This document shows, piece by piece, positions 12,506-23,250 of a DNA stretch of 64,000 nucleotides. The notes beneath the pieces were generated by a model. The model ran no database searches. It saw nothing but the letters and a program-made list of their open reading frames with translations, and was not told where the DNA came from. Origin of the DNA: Vombatus ursinus (taxonomy: Eukaryota; Chordata; Mammalia; Diprotodontia; Vombatidae); NCBI RefSeq assembly GCF_900497805.2, contig NW_020954702.1:2089586-2153585 (forward strand). The letters run 5' to 3'. Position 1 is the stretch's first letter. Each line of letters begins with the position of its first letter. The translations under genes and the position numbers were made by a program.

Positions 12506-12711
12506 GGCAAAAACTTTTGATTCTATTTTAGATAAAGAATCAGAGGATCTTTACACAAAATTACCCCTTTTCTCACACCTATCAAGGAATCTTATATGGT
12601 TAACTCATGCAGGGGAGACACTATTTTGGAGAAGAATCTTTGAGGTTTCATTTTGCTCTGATTAATCAAATCCTTTTCTAGAATAATAAGAAAATGAAGA
12701 GATATTGTATT

Positions 12712-12975
12712 TTTTTGTTGTTGTTCAATTGTTTCAGTTGTGCCCAACTCTTTGCAACCTGACATGGTATTTTCTTGGCAAAGATACTAGAGTGGTTTGC
12801 CATTTCTTTCTCTAGCTCATTTTACAAATGAGGAAACTAAGGCACGTAGGGTTAAGTGACTTGCCCAGGGTCACATAGCTAGTAAGGGTCTGAGGCCAGA
12901 TTTGAACTCAAGAAGATAAGTGTTCTTGACTCCAGGGCCAGCACCCTATTCACTATGCCACCTCACTACCCTTTT
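12712..12975 (-). mobile_element. Mar-1-type SINE with RTE tail, antisense
   Basis: Begins with the RTE/BovB-like tail ('gttgtgcccaactctttgca', 'cttggcaaagatactagagt', 'ggtttgccatttctttctct'), then the CORE ('gacttgcccagggtcacata'), then the tRNA-like head ('tattcactatgccacctcac'). Full-length or nearly so. Confidence 0.92.
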
Positions 12976-13259
12976 ATCTGTCAGTCAATTCTGAGACTGC
13001 AAAGATGTGGATTATTGTAAAATATCCTTTACAAAAGTCTTTCCATTTCCTTCTGGTATTTATAACATATTATCAATAAGTGTATATAGAGGTAATTTTC
13101 ATAAATATTCTATAGGAATGATGAAACAAGTAAATGCATCAGTAGTTACTGATATCCTCTTGATGAATTTTAAATAGCGTTTATTATTCCTCTCAGATGC
13201 TCATGATCTTTAAGATATATCAGTTTCCCAGTACTTCAAAATTTTCAGTGTGAGCATAC

Positions 13260-13360
13260 ATTTCATACATGTATGTGTATATACATGCACATATGTTTAT
13301 TTGTATATACACACAAACACTTATGTGTGTAGTGTATGTGTATATACATATGGATAGCAT
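13260..13360. repeat. Imperfect TG/CA/TA microsatellite
   Basis: Alternating 'tgtatgtgtatatacatg' and 'cacatatg' motifs over about 100 bp. Confidence 0.75.
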
Positions 13361-13449
13361 ATGTTTCATATAGTGATTTCATTAGTGTAAGGAAATCCAG
13401 ACTAGCAAACTCTCTCTACTAATGTGGGTCAACACCATCTCTAAAATTC

Positions 13450-13590
13450 AGTCTTAGAGAACTGCTAAGAGCATAGAGGTGTTAAGTAACTTTGCCCAGG
13501 ATTGTGCAGCCAGTATGCATCAGATGTGTAACTTGAAGCAGGTCTTCCTGGCTCTGAAGCCATCTCCCTACACCCTACATCAAGAAGTCT
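13450..13590 (-). mobile_element. MIR/CORE-SINE fragment, antisense
   Basis: 'aggtgttaagtaactttgcc', 'caggattgtgcagccagtat' and 'caggtcttcctggctctgaa' match the antisense CORE region with many differences, so it is an old copy. Confidence 0.6.
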
Positions 13591-13609
13591 CACCTTTAAG
13601 GGTTCTACT

Positions 13610-14105
13610 TCCATGTTCGTGAGCTCCAACATTCCCTTATCTGAACACAATATTCTCATTCTACCTCTCACACTGCTTTATAACCCCTACCCTGTGTTCA
13701 CAATGCGACTTCCAATATCTCTACTCCTCAGTTCTTTCCCAGGCCATCATCCCTGCATTGACTATACTTTCCTCTCTTTTCCATCATGACCCTTGGGTGA
13801 AATGGGTGAACCCGTTGAACTCTACACTGCCCTCTTCTCTCACATCCCTTGCCCTGTTATCTTGGACCTAGCCCTGCAGAGCCTCAACTTTGGATTACTC
13901 CCACCATCCACTGCCTTCTCTCCTACTCATGTGCTACTCAGTGAAGCAGGAAAAATAATCACAGAACTGTGGTGATTAGGTGCAATACAAAATTATGCTA
14001 CATAATTTCAACTGAGTCCTCACTACAGAAAGGTTATTCTTTTATACTTCACTAATCAACTCACTGTCCCACTCGCTATGGCACTTTTTCCAAACTATTC
14101 ATTCA
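13610..14105 (+). repeat. Unidentified interspersed repeat, arm 1 of an inverted pair
   Basis: Shares blocks in the same order with the reverse complement of 14130-14650: 'gtgaacc...gttgaactctaca', 'ttctctc', 'ccttctctcctactcatgtg', 'tacataatttcaactgagtc' and 'caactcactgtcccac'. The style (C/T-rich ORF-like text) is LINE-like, perhaps an L2/CR1-clade or RTE-like element, but I cannot name it. The spacer between the arms is only about 25 bp. Confidence 0.55.
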
Positions 14106-14129
14106 TTTTCAAATATCCCATGACTCCTC

Positions 14130-14650
14130 ACTTCATCATGTGAGACAGGTGAAGGAAGACAGAGTGGCAGAAGGTACTTGAGTGATAGGAGATGAGGAAG
14201 TGGGGAGAAAAGGGAGTTCAAGGTTAATGGCCTCAATTTTTTTCTGTAAAATATGATGCAAGCTTCTCAACTGAGGAGCCATAGGAGGTTCAAGGAAAGA
14301 TAAAAGGGTTGGGAAGACCTGCTGTGGAGAATGGGATAGTAAGTTAATAAGGAACATATAATAGGATTGCCAAGCAGTAGTAAGGGTCCAGTTGAAGTCA
14401 TACAACATAAATTTTTAATGGAATCAGCAAGAAAAGTTACACAATTTTCTCCACCTTCATTCAGCAGCATATGTGTAGGAGAGAAGGCAACAAATGCTGG
14501 GAGTGATTCAAGGCTGTGGCTTAACTGGGAGTAATCAGTGATATGATAAGGGGGTGAGGGGGTGGGAGGGGGTAAGGATTCAAGAGAGAACAATGTAGAG
14601 CTGAATTGGTTCACCAAGGAGTCAAGATGGGTGGAAAAGGGGAGAGTGGC
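14130..14650 (-). repeat. Unidentified interspersed repeat, arm 2 of an inverted pair
   Basis: Minus-strand copy of the same family as 13610-14105. The minus strand has overlapping open frames of 116 and 90 codons (14267-14617 and 14136-14408). This arm is longer and less damaged than arm 1. No protein family recognised. Confidence 0.55.
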
Positions 14651-15478
14651 TAGTGCAAGGGTGATGGCACTACTTACTCATATGCCATTATTATTAAATG
14701 GCAAATACTGAATCACTAATATGTATTGGTCAGTCACAATAAAGAGGCAGGAACTTCAAGACTAGTAAGTGACATTGATAAGTGAATAAGTCAGGACCAG
14801 GGTACGCTGGGAGAGTGAGTTTGAAAACACCAGTATTTTGATGTGATTAAAAGTAATATTTAAGTATAATCTATCCTAGGTATTTCTAACAGAAAATATG
14901 TTACAGGTAATCCTATTTAGTGAGGTACCTCCGTCCTTCACTGATTGTCTTAGAAACTTTTTTTTCTTAAATGTCTAGAGTCAGTATTTTGATATCACCT
15001 TTAGTGTTTATACATGGTTCATCCTATGTAAACTAATAAAACAACAGCAGTTTATATTGCCTCAGTTTCATGGCTGCTATTAAATGATTCTTCTGCTTTG
15101 TTTGTCCTGAGAGTTCTTTAATTTTAAGAATTAGATTCTTGTTTTCTGTAAATGCATATGGTCATTCATTTATTGAGTGCCTGTTGGGAACAGGACACTT
15201 ATATGTGACCTATGTAAATATACATTAGATATAATCCCTTCGCTACAGAGTCTATCAAGAAACATAATTTTCAGAGTTAGTAAACTTTAATATTTTGTTA
15301 TTCATTAATACCTATGTTATTATATAATTAACACTATCCTCCTTTTCTTTTTAATTGATTCTCCATTCCCCTCCCCCAGGATTCTGTTTGAGCCTAATGT
15401 GAAACCCACATAGTAGTACTCTGTTCAAAAAGCTTAAAAGGCAAGGTAAAACATGGAGTAAGTCAAGTGTTAGGCTAA
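14651..15478. other. Unassigned AT-rich sequence
   Basis: No gene and no repeat that I can name. Confidence 0.5.
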
Positions 15479-15525
15479 TACAGAGTGTTCCAAAAATCTT
15501 AGTGCACTTCTAAACTTATATTGAC
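15479..15525 (+). mobile_element. Single mariner-type terminal repeat
   Basis: 'acagagtgttccaaaaatct' plus 'tagtgcacttctaaa' resembles the left TIR of the MITE at 15711-15787. It may be the left end of a larger element whose right end is the one near 15787. Confidence 0.5.
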
Positions 15526-15710
15526 TTTCAGGTAGTTTGGATGTGAGAGAAGTTTATAAACCAAGCAGTCTCTGGAAACAAAGTTCAAGTTTAGTACTTA
15601 ACATTGCTGAGAATAATAACACTGTAGCTTTGAACTATTATTCAAGGATCTGTGACTGTAACACATCAAAAGTAAATTGTAAATACCACACACTATAGTG
15701 GGTGGTAATA

Positions 15711-15787
15711 TAGGGTGTCCCATAAGTCTTAGTGCGGGTTTAAGCTTTAATAGCTTATGATATTAAGACTTTGGGGACACCTGTATA
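15711..15787 (+). mobile_element. Palindromic mariner-type MITE
   Basis: About 73 bp between TA dinucleotides. The left arm 'gggtgtcccataagtctta' pairs with the reverse complement of the right arm 'ggtgtccccaaagtctta', and the centre (aagctttaatagctt) is itself self-complementary. TA target duplication and small size fit a nonautonomous Tc1/mariner element, like human MADE1 in design. Confidence 0.75.
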
Positions 15788-16138
15788 AACAGAAGAGTGG
15801 CAAAATTAGTCTTTTTATAGATAATGCTGGAAAAGCCACAAATTCTAATGGTGGGAGATACTTGTCTTAGTATTTATAAGATAATATCTTCTCTATAAGA
15901 AAATCTTTTTCTAGTAGTGCCTGATATTCCTTGTCCTTTTCTTCCTCTGTTAAAACATTTCTTAACCCTCTGAAATTCTGAAATTCAGATAGCTTTAATT
16001 TCCATATCTGAGTGAGACTGAATTCAAGATGCTTAATTTTAGATATTTGAACAAAAATATTTTGTTTATCATGTTAAAAAATGAATTATAGATGCTACAC
16101 ATTCAGACTGTATTGAATATATGTAATAATGTGATAAT

Positions 16139-16670
16139 TGAAATTAAGGCAAACTGAGAGACAAAGGTCTGAGAATGATCAATTTATTAGTTAAGCTAGC
16201 AGTAACCAATAAATTGGGTCATTGGCCTCTCTCAATGACCAAAGACCTTGAGTGAGAAATGACAGGGTCTTTTGCAACAATTAGCAAGATGGCAAAGCAA
16301 AATCTCAAGTAACATAGGTGTCTTCTTCTGATTGGCTATTGATGACATAGTCAGAATTGAGATTACATCATTTGGACCTCCCCTTCAGAAACCCCTTTAA
16401 TCACATCCAATATTTGTGACTTGAGTCACAAGAAAAGGTTCCTAGGCAATGGAAGTTGCTACAATAGTTTAAATTGATGAATTTTTGACCTTTTAGGTTA
16501 ATTAAGTTTCTCTGGAAAGTGGGTGATGAGTGGGGTAACAAAGGTGGAGGTAATCACAAGACAAAAGCTTGACCTTCAGTTAAGTTTCTCCAGGATGTAG
16601 GTGGTGGGTGAAGTTAAAGGGAAGGAACCTTGAAAAGTAATATTAAATGTAGCTTGATTAATTCTCAACA
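16139..16670 (-). mobile_element. Solo LTR, family E, antisense
   Basis: On the minus strand it starts TGTTGAGAATTAATC and ends ...TTAATTTCA, about 530 bp. A reversed poly-A signal (tttatt) lies at 16181. Two imperfect internal copies of a motif around 'gttaagtttctc' (near 16500 and 16580) suggest an internal duplication. Single copy in the window, so the LTR call rests on structure only. Confidence 0.5.
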
Positions 16671-16877
16671 AAATAAAATTAAATTCAAATCAATTTTCAA
16701 TTTTAAGTAATATGTATAAATCAATAATATCTAAGAAAAATGAAAATTCTCTTAATTTGTTGATTCTCCATATTATTTTATAAAACTCAAAATGCTATAT
16801 AAATATGAGTTAACATTATTATAGTTACTTCGTAATCATTCAACATTATGCACTGGATCTATTATAATGTTTGTTAA

Positions 16878-16985
16878 TATGGCCTCATGGACTAGCCTTG
16901 GAGTAAGAAAGTCCTAGGTTCAAGTCAGAAATTTGAAACAGACTTGCTATGTTCACAGGCAAAGTCACTTAACCTTTCAAGATTG
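16878..16985 (+). mobile_element. CORE-SINE fragment, sense
   Basis: 'atggactagccttggagtaa', 'cctaggttcaagtcag' and 'ggcaaagtcacttaaccttt' correspond to the head and CORE of the SINEs seen elsewhere, strongly diverged. Confidence 0.65.
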
Positions 16986-17129
16986 TACTTGCCAGCAATA
17001 AGGGCAGGCCAGACACTTGTACCCTGTTAGTTTAGGTCCAATGTTGGGTTGAAATGAAGCACTCCTAGATTATAATAAAAGGAGTTTACTTAGCTATCTC
17101 ATAGAAAGGATATGAGTAACGAAATGTAG

Positions 17130-17390
17130 TGAGCAACTAGGTGGTGAAGTGGATAGAGTGCTGGGCCTAGAGTCAGGAAAACTCGTGTTCCTGAGTTCAA
17201 ATCTGGCCTCAGACACTTACTAGATGTGTGACCCTGGACAAGTCACTTAACTCTGTTTGCCTCAGTTCCTCAACTATAAAATGGGCTGGAGAAGGAAATG
17301 GCAAACCACCCTAGTATCTCTGCCAAGAAAATCCCAAAATGGGTCACAGAGATTAGGACACAATTGAAAAATGACTTAACCGTAACAATG
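17130..17390 (+). mobile_element. Mar-1-type SINE with RTE tail, sense
   Basis: Head 'gcaactaggtggtgaagtgg', CORE 'gtgtgaccctggacaagtca', then the RTE-like tail 'aaatggcaaaccaccctagt' and 'gggtcacagagattaggaca'. Near full length. Confidence 0.92.
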
Positions 17391-17639
17391 ATGCAATAGC
17401 ACTTAAGTTTTAGCTTTGGTCAGCAGGACCTTACACAACACCTTACCGAAAAGTATCTAATCAACACAGAGGATACATTGACTTGAATTATCCTGGAACA
17501 AGCATCAAGAGGCCTGGACTCCAAGTGGGTGAGACTACATACTCTTAGGTAAGTGAGAGGCTACTCCAGGGGAGATAGGAGTCAATCAAGTCCAGAAACA
17601 GCTTAGTGGCAAGATCCTAATGATCAGCTACCTAGTAGT

Positions 17640-17976
17640 TTCTAACTTTTGGTGTTGTTCTACAAACCTCTTCAACAACAAAAAAATGTTTTGTGAACCC
17701 CTAGCGTAATTTAATAAGTTACCCATAATATTCTTTTAGATTTATTCATTAGATGTTTACAACAACATTTGCCAACAAAAAAAAGGATCCAAATTAAAAA
17801 TTACATTAAATGATTATAATTATAAAATGGAAATATAAAATAATTATGTATATTTTTGTGGGTTATTTTGTACGAAGTAAAAGTAGTCCAGCAAGAGCTC
17901 ATATGCTTACTATTATCTGTAAGACATGAATAAATTTGTTTATTTTACAAATTTTATTGACTATAAATAACATTAT
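17640..17976. other. Unassigned AT-rich sequence
   Basis: No gene and no element that I can name. Confidence 0.45.
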
Positions 17977-17989
17977 AAAGAAATAAATT

Positions 17990-18150
17990 ACGGGGCAGCT
18001 AGGTGGCACATAGATAGAGCTCCTGCCTTGGAGTGAGAAGGACCTCAGTTCCAATCTGGCCTCTGACACTTGACACTAGCTGTGTGACCCTGGGCAAGTC
18101 ACTTAACCCCAATTGCCTCATTTAAAAAAAAAGCAAAAACAAACAAACAA
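17990..18150 (+). mobile_element. A-tailed SINE with 13-bp TSD, sense
   Basis: Head 'ggggcagctaggtggcacat', CORE 'gtgtgaccctgggcaagtca', A-rich tail. Flanked by aaagaaataaatt at 17977-17989 and 18151-18163. There is no RTE tail, so L1 probably mobilised this type. Confidence 0.95.
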
Positions 18151-18163
18151 AAAGAAATAAATT

Positions 18164-18686
18164 GTAACTTGGGAGATGTTTAATATAAATTTTTGGTGCT
18201 AGACTTTTTATTTGAACAAAGTTTTGTAATATTTGGATCAATACCAGGTAAATATGGTTCTGCATTGAATTTATTTCTGTATTTTGATTTTTTAAAACAA
18301 AATTTTTGTTTTACAAGAATAAAGTAAAAATGCTTACTCTCAAATATATGGGGAAATGGTGGACTTACTAGCTTTTTTGCTTAGATGAAAATCCATTTTA
18401 AAAAAAATTTTAGCCACCTAACCAACTGATGAAAATTAATTTTGCAACAGGCTAGTGATAAGTGCTATCTGAAAAAACAAATGTACTTAAAATTCAATTG
18501 CAAAGGAAAGAAAACGGGGATGGGGTAGAAAGAGTATTTGGTCAGGACTTGGTCTAAAAGACTATCTCCAGCAGAGTTGCAAACTGAACCAAATAGGGGA
18601 ACTTCCACCCACTTCTACTTGAACAAGGATGCCCTCCCCTGAGTGGTATGCCTAATAATGGAAATAGGGGTACTCTGCACCTCTTT
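18164..18686. other. Unassigned sequence
   Basis: No gene or nameable repeat; AT-rich up to about 18500. Confidence 0.45.
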
Positions 18687-19333
18687 TGTGGGAATTAAGT
18701 GAACCACACTGACTCCATCTTGTAACTCGATTCTAGATTTAGCTCAGTACCATTTCTATTCAATTATGGGTCTAGTACAATTTCTGTCTTGGGAGAAAAC
18801 TTTATTCAAATATGGGGATAGTGAGAAAACTTTATTTCACTGTTTGATCCTTAGCCCCTGAATGACTGGGAAGTTGGACTACGTCTACCTGTTGCTTAGA
18901 GACCTTTAACTAAAGACTTAGGTCATGCTGACCAGAAACCCAGTCAGATCCAAAGATTGATGCAAGGAATTTCTCACAATTATACATCTGCTTTGATGAT
19001 GATGATGATGATGATTATCTGCTTTGATTAAATATAGACACTTAGGGGGAGCAGGACACCTCTTTTTCTGATTTCAGGAAATTGCACTTGTTCACTCCTC
19101 TCCCAGCTTGGAAAGTACCTACCTTTCCTCCAATTAGAAATCTAATTACCTAATTCTGTATCCTGGCTAATTGTTTTCTTCTAATTAATTGTTCTTATTT
19201 GATTAATTGCTTTTAATACACAAAAATCTGTCCCACTCTATATTCAGGGTCTTTGGACTGATTAGGAAGTCCATTGACCTATCTATTATGCCTGTTTTGC
19301 TAATAAATCATATACTTTGGATCATTTCCACCA
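18687..19333 (+). mobile_element. LTR, family F, sense
   Basis: Starts TGTGGGAATTAAGTG followed by 'actgactccatcttgtaact', a wording common at the start of class I LTRs, and ends near 'aataaatcatatac...tttcca'. A (GAT)n run at 18997-19015 lies inside it. Single copy in the window; no TSD found. Confidence 0.55.
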
Positions 19334-19348
19334 CTATTTTAGATGCCC

Positions 19349-19726
19349 TGTTGGAATGAGACCAGAGCATTATTTTCTGAGCAACAGGACTTAGTTTTTT
19401 CTAAAAAGCAACAAAGCTGTGACCAGGACCTAATTGGCCCTTGCCTCCCTTGATGCAACTTCCTGATTACCCAAGGTCATAAAAAGTTATACTTATACTT
19501 ACATTCTAACTTGGTAGATGTCTGAAGACCATTAGAGTTACCACAAACTGTCCTGCTGACCAGGTACATTTCCATATGGAGATAGGAGAGTCACCACTAT
19601 AGAATCTTAAAAGCTACAATATCCTTGTTGCATATTCTAGCTATATTAAGGCTAAGTAAACCTCCTTTTGTTAACTGTTCAATCATTTACAAGTGTCTCA
19701 TTTTGTCTTGACAGCACACCCTAACA
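19349..19726 (+). mobile_element. LTR, family C, sense, possibly the 5' LTR of a provirus fossil
   Basis: TGTTGGAATGAGACC at the start and ...CACACCCTAACA at the end give TG...CA and the expected short inverted ends. It shares blocks with 9039-9442 and 38390-38722. Its right flank does not repeat the left flank, as expected if internal retroviral sequence follows. Confidence 0.7.
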
Positions 19727-20810
19727 AGGTGACAGTGCCAAACCTGCCCCTAACATTTGATGTAGTTTTTAATTGGGGCAAGATGAAATGGGCTTGTGCA
19801 GGAGCGGGGAACCTCTAGCCTCAACATCACATGCGGCCTCTAGGCTGCAGGTTCCCCACCCCTGGCCTTGTGGATAACATAATATTTGAATTGAGGTAAA
19901 GGGAGTGCAAATACAGAAGGTCAGGTGATCAGAGGGTGGAACACTGAATGACACCAGATAGAAACAGTGCTTCTGAATATGTATAAGGAATCTTCTCATT
20001 GGGACAAGGATCAGGTTTCCCTTCATGTGGAACAATTAGCTCAGTGGATACGGAAGGAGGCCAGGGAAAAGAAAGGGCCAAGTCCACCTTGGTATACCCT
20101 GGTCATTAACTATCCTGGAGAAGTTGGACTGCCAGCAGAATGATACTGAAAGTGTACTAGCTCAGCCCACTCAGCAATTAGAGGTAGATTTTGGCTTTTG
20201 TGAACTGTGCTAGGAAAGCTAAGGGGTAGCTAATGGAGCTGGTGGCACAAAAAAGAACAGATTTCTCATCATGGAGATGGAAACTGAGAGGCCCCAGTCA
20301 GGAACTCACCATATGGTTTCAGGCCCATAGATTCCAGTTCTACAGGTTCTGGTTTCACTGAAATCAGATCCATAAGAGAAGACAATGGGGGCAGGGTGGC
20401 AAATGAGGAAAGTATTTGGGAATTTTTTTCTAGTGGTTTAAAAAAAAACCTCAGATTTAATATTATAACTGCTCCTGAGAGGAGGGTGATTTCATTCCCT
20501 GAGGAAACAGGGAGTGGGAGAGCCTTCATCACCAAGGAACTAGGCAGGTTGCCAGAGAAATTATAATAGAAACCTGATGAATCACCAGAGCAATGTCTTC
20601 TGACGGTGTGGTCTAATGAAGTCAAGGTTGAGATTATTTCTGCGCTAGAGTTTGATAGATTTCGGGAACTATTTGAGATGTCATTGTTACAGTTAGAGGC
20701 TGCAGAGACCAGAAACCCTGCCCTTTGTCCCTTTTTAGGTGACTGAGATGAAAAGTTATTCTCACCTGACCTCAAAAAGATCAATTCCTGTAGTAGCTAG
20801 CTTCTTGATA
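19727..20810 (+). mobile_element. Probable endogenous retrovirus internal region (leader and gag-like), broken
   Basis: The sequence directly follows a family C LTR. It is less AT-rich than its surroundings, and its + strand gives short charged peptide stretches that look like gag coding text. It is broken by several changes. The 171-codon frame on the opposite strand at 20269-20784 is judged to be a shadow. The family cannot be named. A small hAT MITE has inserted into the leader. Confidence is limited because no catalytic motif is visible. Confidence 0.4.
19799..19864 (+). mobile_element. hAT MITE, internally deleted (66 bp)
   Basis: Ends 'caggagcggggaacct' and the reverse complement of 'aggttccccacccctg' are terminal inverted repeats. 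Flanks ggcttgtg and gccttgtg match at 7 of 8 positions, the hAT-size target duplication. Same family as 31402-31596. Confidence 0.75.
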
Positions 20811-21440
20811 GGGTTGGGGTGACATTCCCAAAAGAAATGAGATTGATAGATTAGATATATATATATATATGCCCACATAGCCAGCTACACTTTATGAAAA
20901 GCCTGCCTTAGGGGAAATAAATACTGCCTACTGAGTTTATTCCCCACCCTTCCCCAGAAAGTTTTTATATTTTAGCTATGTGTCTCCTCTACCACATGAC
21001 TATATAGGTGTGAGCTGATCAAGTGGCAAAATTAGAGCAGAAGATCCAAACAGGTGTAAACAGAGCAAATACTGGTCCGCCTGCCTAAGACTAATAGCTT
21101 CTTTTCCAGTACCCAGAAGAGATTAGAGTATTGGTCAGAGAGAGGGAATTTCTTTGATTACTTCAGGTCACTAGAGATCTGATTGGAGGAAGAGGGGGGA
21201 AGAGAGACTACTTTAGGCAGGGGTGTGCTGGTAAATGTTAGTTCTCAAAAAAAAAATTCACAAGACAGACTTATAAGTTTAAACTAGATTATTAATATTT
21301 TCTTGTCGCTTTCTTAGGTTTGCACAATTAACAAAAAAATCAAGTCCCAATTTGTAACCTGATTTCTGGAGGCATAAATCTCACACTAAAAATTTAACAA
21401 TTGGCTCTATTGAGTCAATTTGAGCTGGTCCAGCACACTC
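20811..21440. other. Unassigned sequence with short AT tract
   Basis: (AT)n at about 20856-20870. No gene or repeat that I can name; it could be a decayed continuation of the retroviral region. Confidence 0.4.
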
Positions 21441-21444
21441 CTTC

Positions 21445-21545
21445 CTTTAAAGTAGTAGTCATTCATTCATTCAGTCAGTCAATAAACATTTATTAAAGGA
21501 ATATTGTGTGCCAAGCACTGTGCTAAACACTGGTCATAAGGGGAC
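21445..21545 (-). mobile_element. L2 LINE 3' terminus, antisense
   Basis: 'cattcattcattcagtcagt', 'caataaacatttattaaagg' and 'gtgccaagcactgtgctaaa' are the reversed L2 end. Confidence 0.9.
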
Positions 21546-22504
21546 TGAATTATTTTAGGAATATGATTCTACAAGGGCATGGCCAAAATATTAATTTATC
21601 ATTGTTCTGCTTGAACAAAAATTTAACTTTAACTTTACCCCGGACTATATTTTATTATACTGTGAAATTTTCCTTATTTGATATTCCTCTAAATGTTCTT
21701 TCAAAAATACCTTTTATGGAAGAGAAATGTTCAAGTGCATAAGGATAATCTATTAGTTTGGAAATTTCTCTTTCTAGCAGAAAAATGTTTTATTTAAAAT
21801 AATAAATTAATATAAACTATTTTTGGCAAGCTTATGCCTACATTGCATGATATAGCATTAATATTTTTCTTTTGTCACTGTCGTTAGTACTGACCCAGTT
21901 TCTTGTTCTTTCAATGAATATATATATATGCATGTGTATGTATTACAGATATAAATATGATGTAAATTGGAGTTACAATTAAATTTTCACCTAAGTGTTA
22001 ATTAATTTATTAATTAGTCCATAAAAGATCAACTAAAAGAGGAACAGGAAAAAAAACTCAAGGGTTTAAGGGAAATTGCCTTTACTTAAAAATACAATGC
22101 AGGCATTTATAAATTGGTCTATATAGAGATTCCCTTTCAAGATAGGTTTTGTTTCCTTATAAGTCATCTAACTGACCTTTTCCCGATGCTAAACCAACCA
22201 TAATGATTAACTGACTCTTTATAAGAAATATGAGATAGCAAACAATCCTATATCCAAAAATGTATGTAAACTTTGCTTCAGTAAGTTTACAAAATAACAA
22301 AAATATGGAAAATGACTATTCCAACTAAGAATAATTCTTTTGTAAGTTGGCTACTTAACTTTTTTTTTGCTTGACTAAGACAATTTGTTGCAAATATTTG
22401 TTTTTCTTTTCTTTTCCTGTAGGGTGAGGGTGGGAGAAAGAGAAAATAGATTTCTGTTATCTTTCTTTTTTAACAGAGAGGTAAGGATAGTACAGATGTG
22501 AAAT
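21546..22504. other. Unassigned AT-rich sequence
   Basis: A short TA/TG tract lies at 21917-21945. No gene and no nameable repeat. Confidence 0.5.
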
Positions 22505-22515
22505 GCTGAATGCAC

Positions 22516-22670
22516 TTTTTCTTTTCTTGTGGCGAGGCAATCGGGGTTAAGTGACTTGACCAAAGTCACACAGTTAGTGAGTATTATGTGGTTGAGGCCA
22601 GACTTGAACTCAGGTCCTCCTGACTCCAGGGCCGGTGCTCTATCTACTGTGCCGCCTACCTGCCCCTGAA
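22516..22670 (-). mobile_element. A-tailed SINE, antisense
   Basis: Starts with a T-rich tail and 'ggcaatcggggttaagtgac', then 'gtcacacagttagtgagtat', and ends at the reversed head 'tactgtgccgcctacctgcc'. Confidence 0.92.
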
Positions 22671-22695
22671 TGCCCTTTTAAGATGACATAACTGT

Positions 22696-22935
22696 ACTTT
22701 TTTTTTTCAGTTGTTTCAAGCTCTTCGTGATCCCATTTGGAGTTTTCTTGACAAAGATATTAGAGTGGTTTGCCATTTCCTTCTCCAGCTTGTTTTACAG
22801 ATAAGGAAACCGAGGTAAACAGGATTAAGTGACTTGTCCAGGGTCACACAGCTAGGAAGTGTCTGAGGTCAGATTTGAACTTAGGAAGGTGAGTCTTTTT
22901 GACTACAGGTCCACTATGCTACCTAGCTGCCAATT
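22696..22935 (-). mobile_element. Mar-1-type SINE with RTE tail, antisense
   Basis: RTE tail 'cgtgatcccatttggagttt' and 'ttgccatttccttctccagc', then CORE 'cagggtcacacagctaggaa', then the head ending 'gctacctagctgcca'. Confidence 0.93.
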
Positions 22936-23144
22936 GTTCTATTAGTTTTACTTAAATGGTTAACCTTGTTAAAAGAGACCTTTCGTAAAGTAGGAGTACC
23001 CTACAAATGTTTGCAATATGAAAATAAAACATATCACTAAGCTATAATTTTAAAAAAATACTCAGTCTTCTAAAATAAGCATCTTCTTTTCTTTTTAATT
23101 TTAAGTCTGTCATCACCAAACTGGACAGTTAGTGACTAGAGGCT

Positions 23145-23250
23145 AATAATATCAACTGGCATTTATATAGCACTATTAAGTTTTATATTATATTAAGTTT
23201 TACAATGTATTTACATACATTATCTCAGAGTTTCACACCACCCTTCTATA
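23145..23250 (-). mobile_element. MIR/CORE-SINE 3' fragment, antisense
   Basis: 'aactggcatttatatagcac' and 'catacattatctcagagttt' match the reversed MIR 3' part as at 10310 and 40560. Confidence 0.6.

Noticed and set aside
10256-19015. (GAT)n runs at 2100, 10256 and 18997 as a shared element
   Set aside because: They are independent simple repeats in different contexts (unassigned DNA, MIR edge, LTR).
20269-20784. 171-codon minus-strand ORF, the longest or nearly longest in several kb
   Set aside because: It lies antisense to text that looks like a retroviral internal region after an LTR, and its composition (S/L/N rich) fits a shadow frame.
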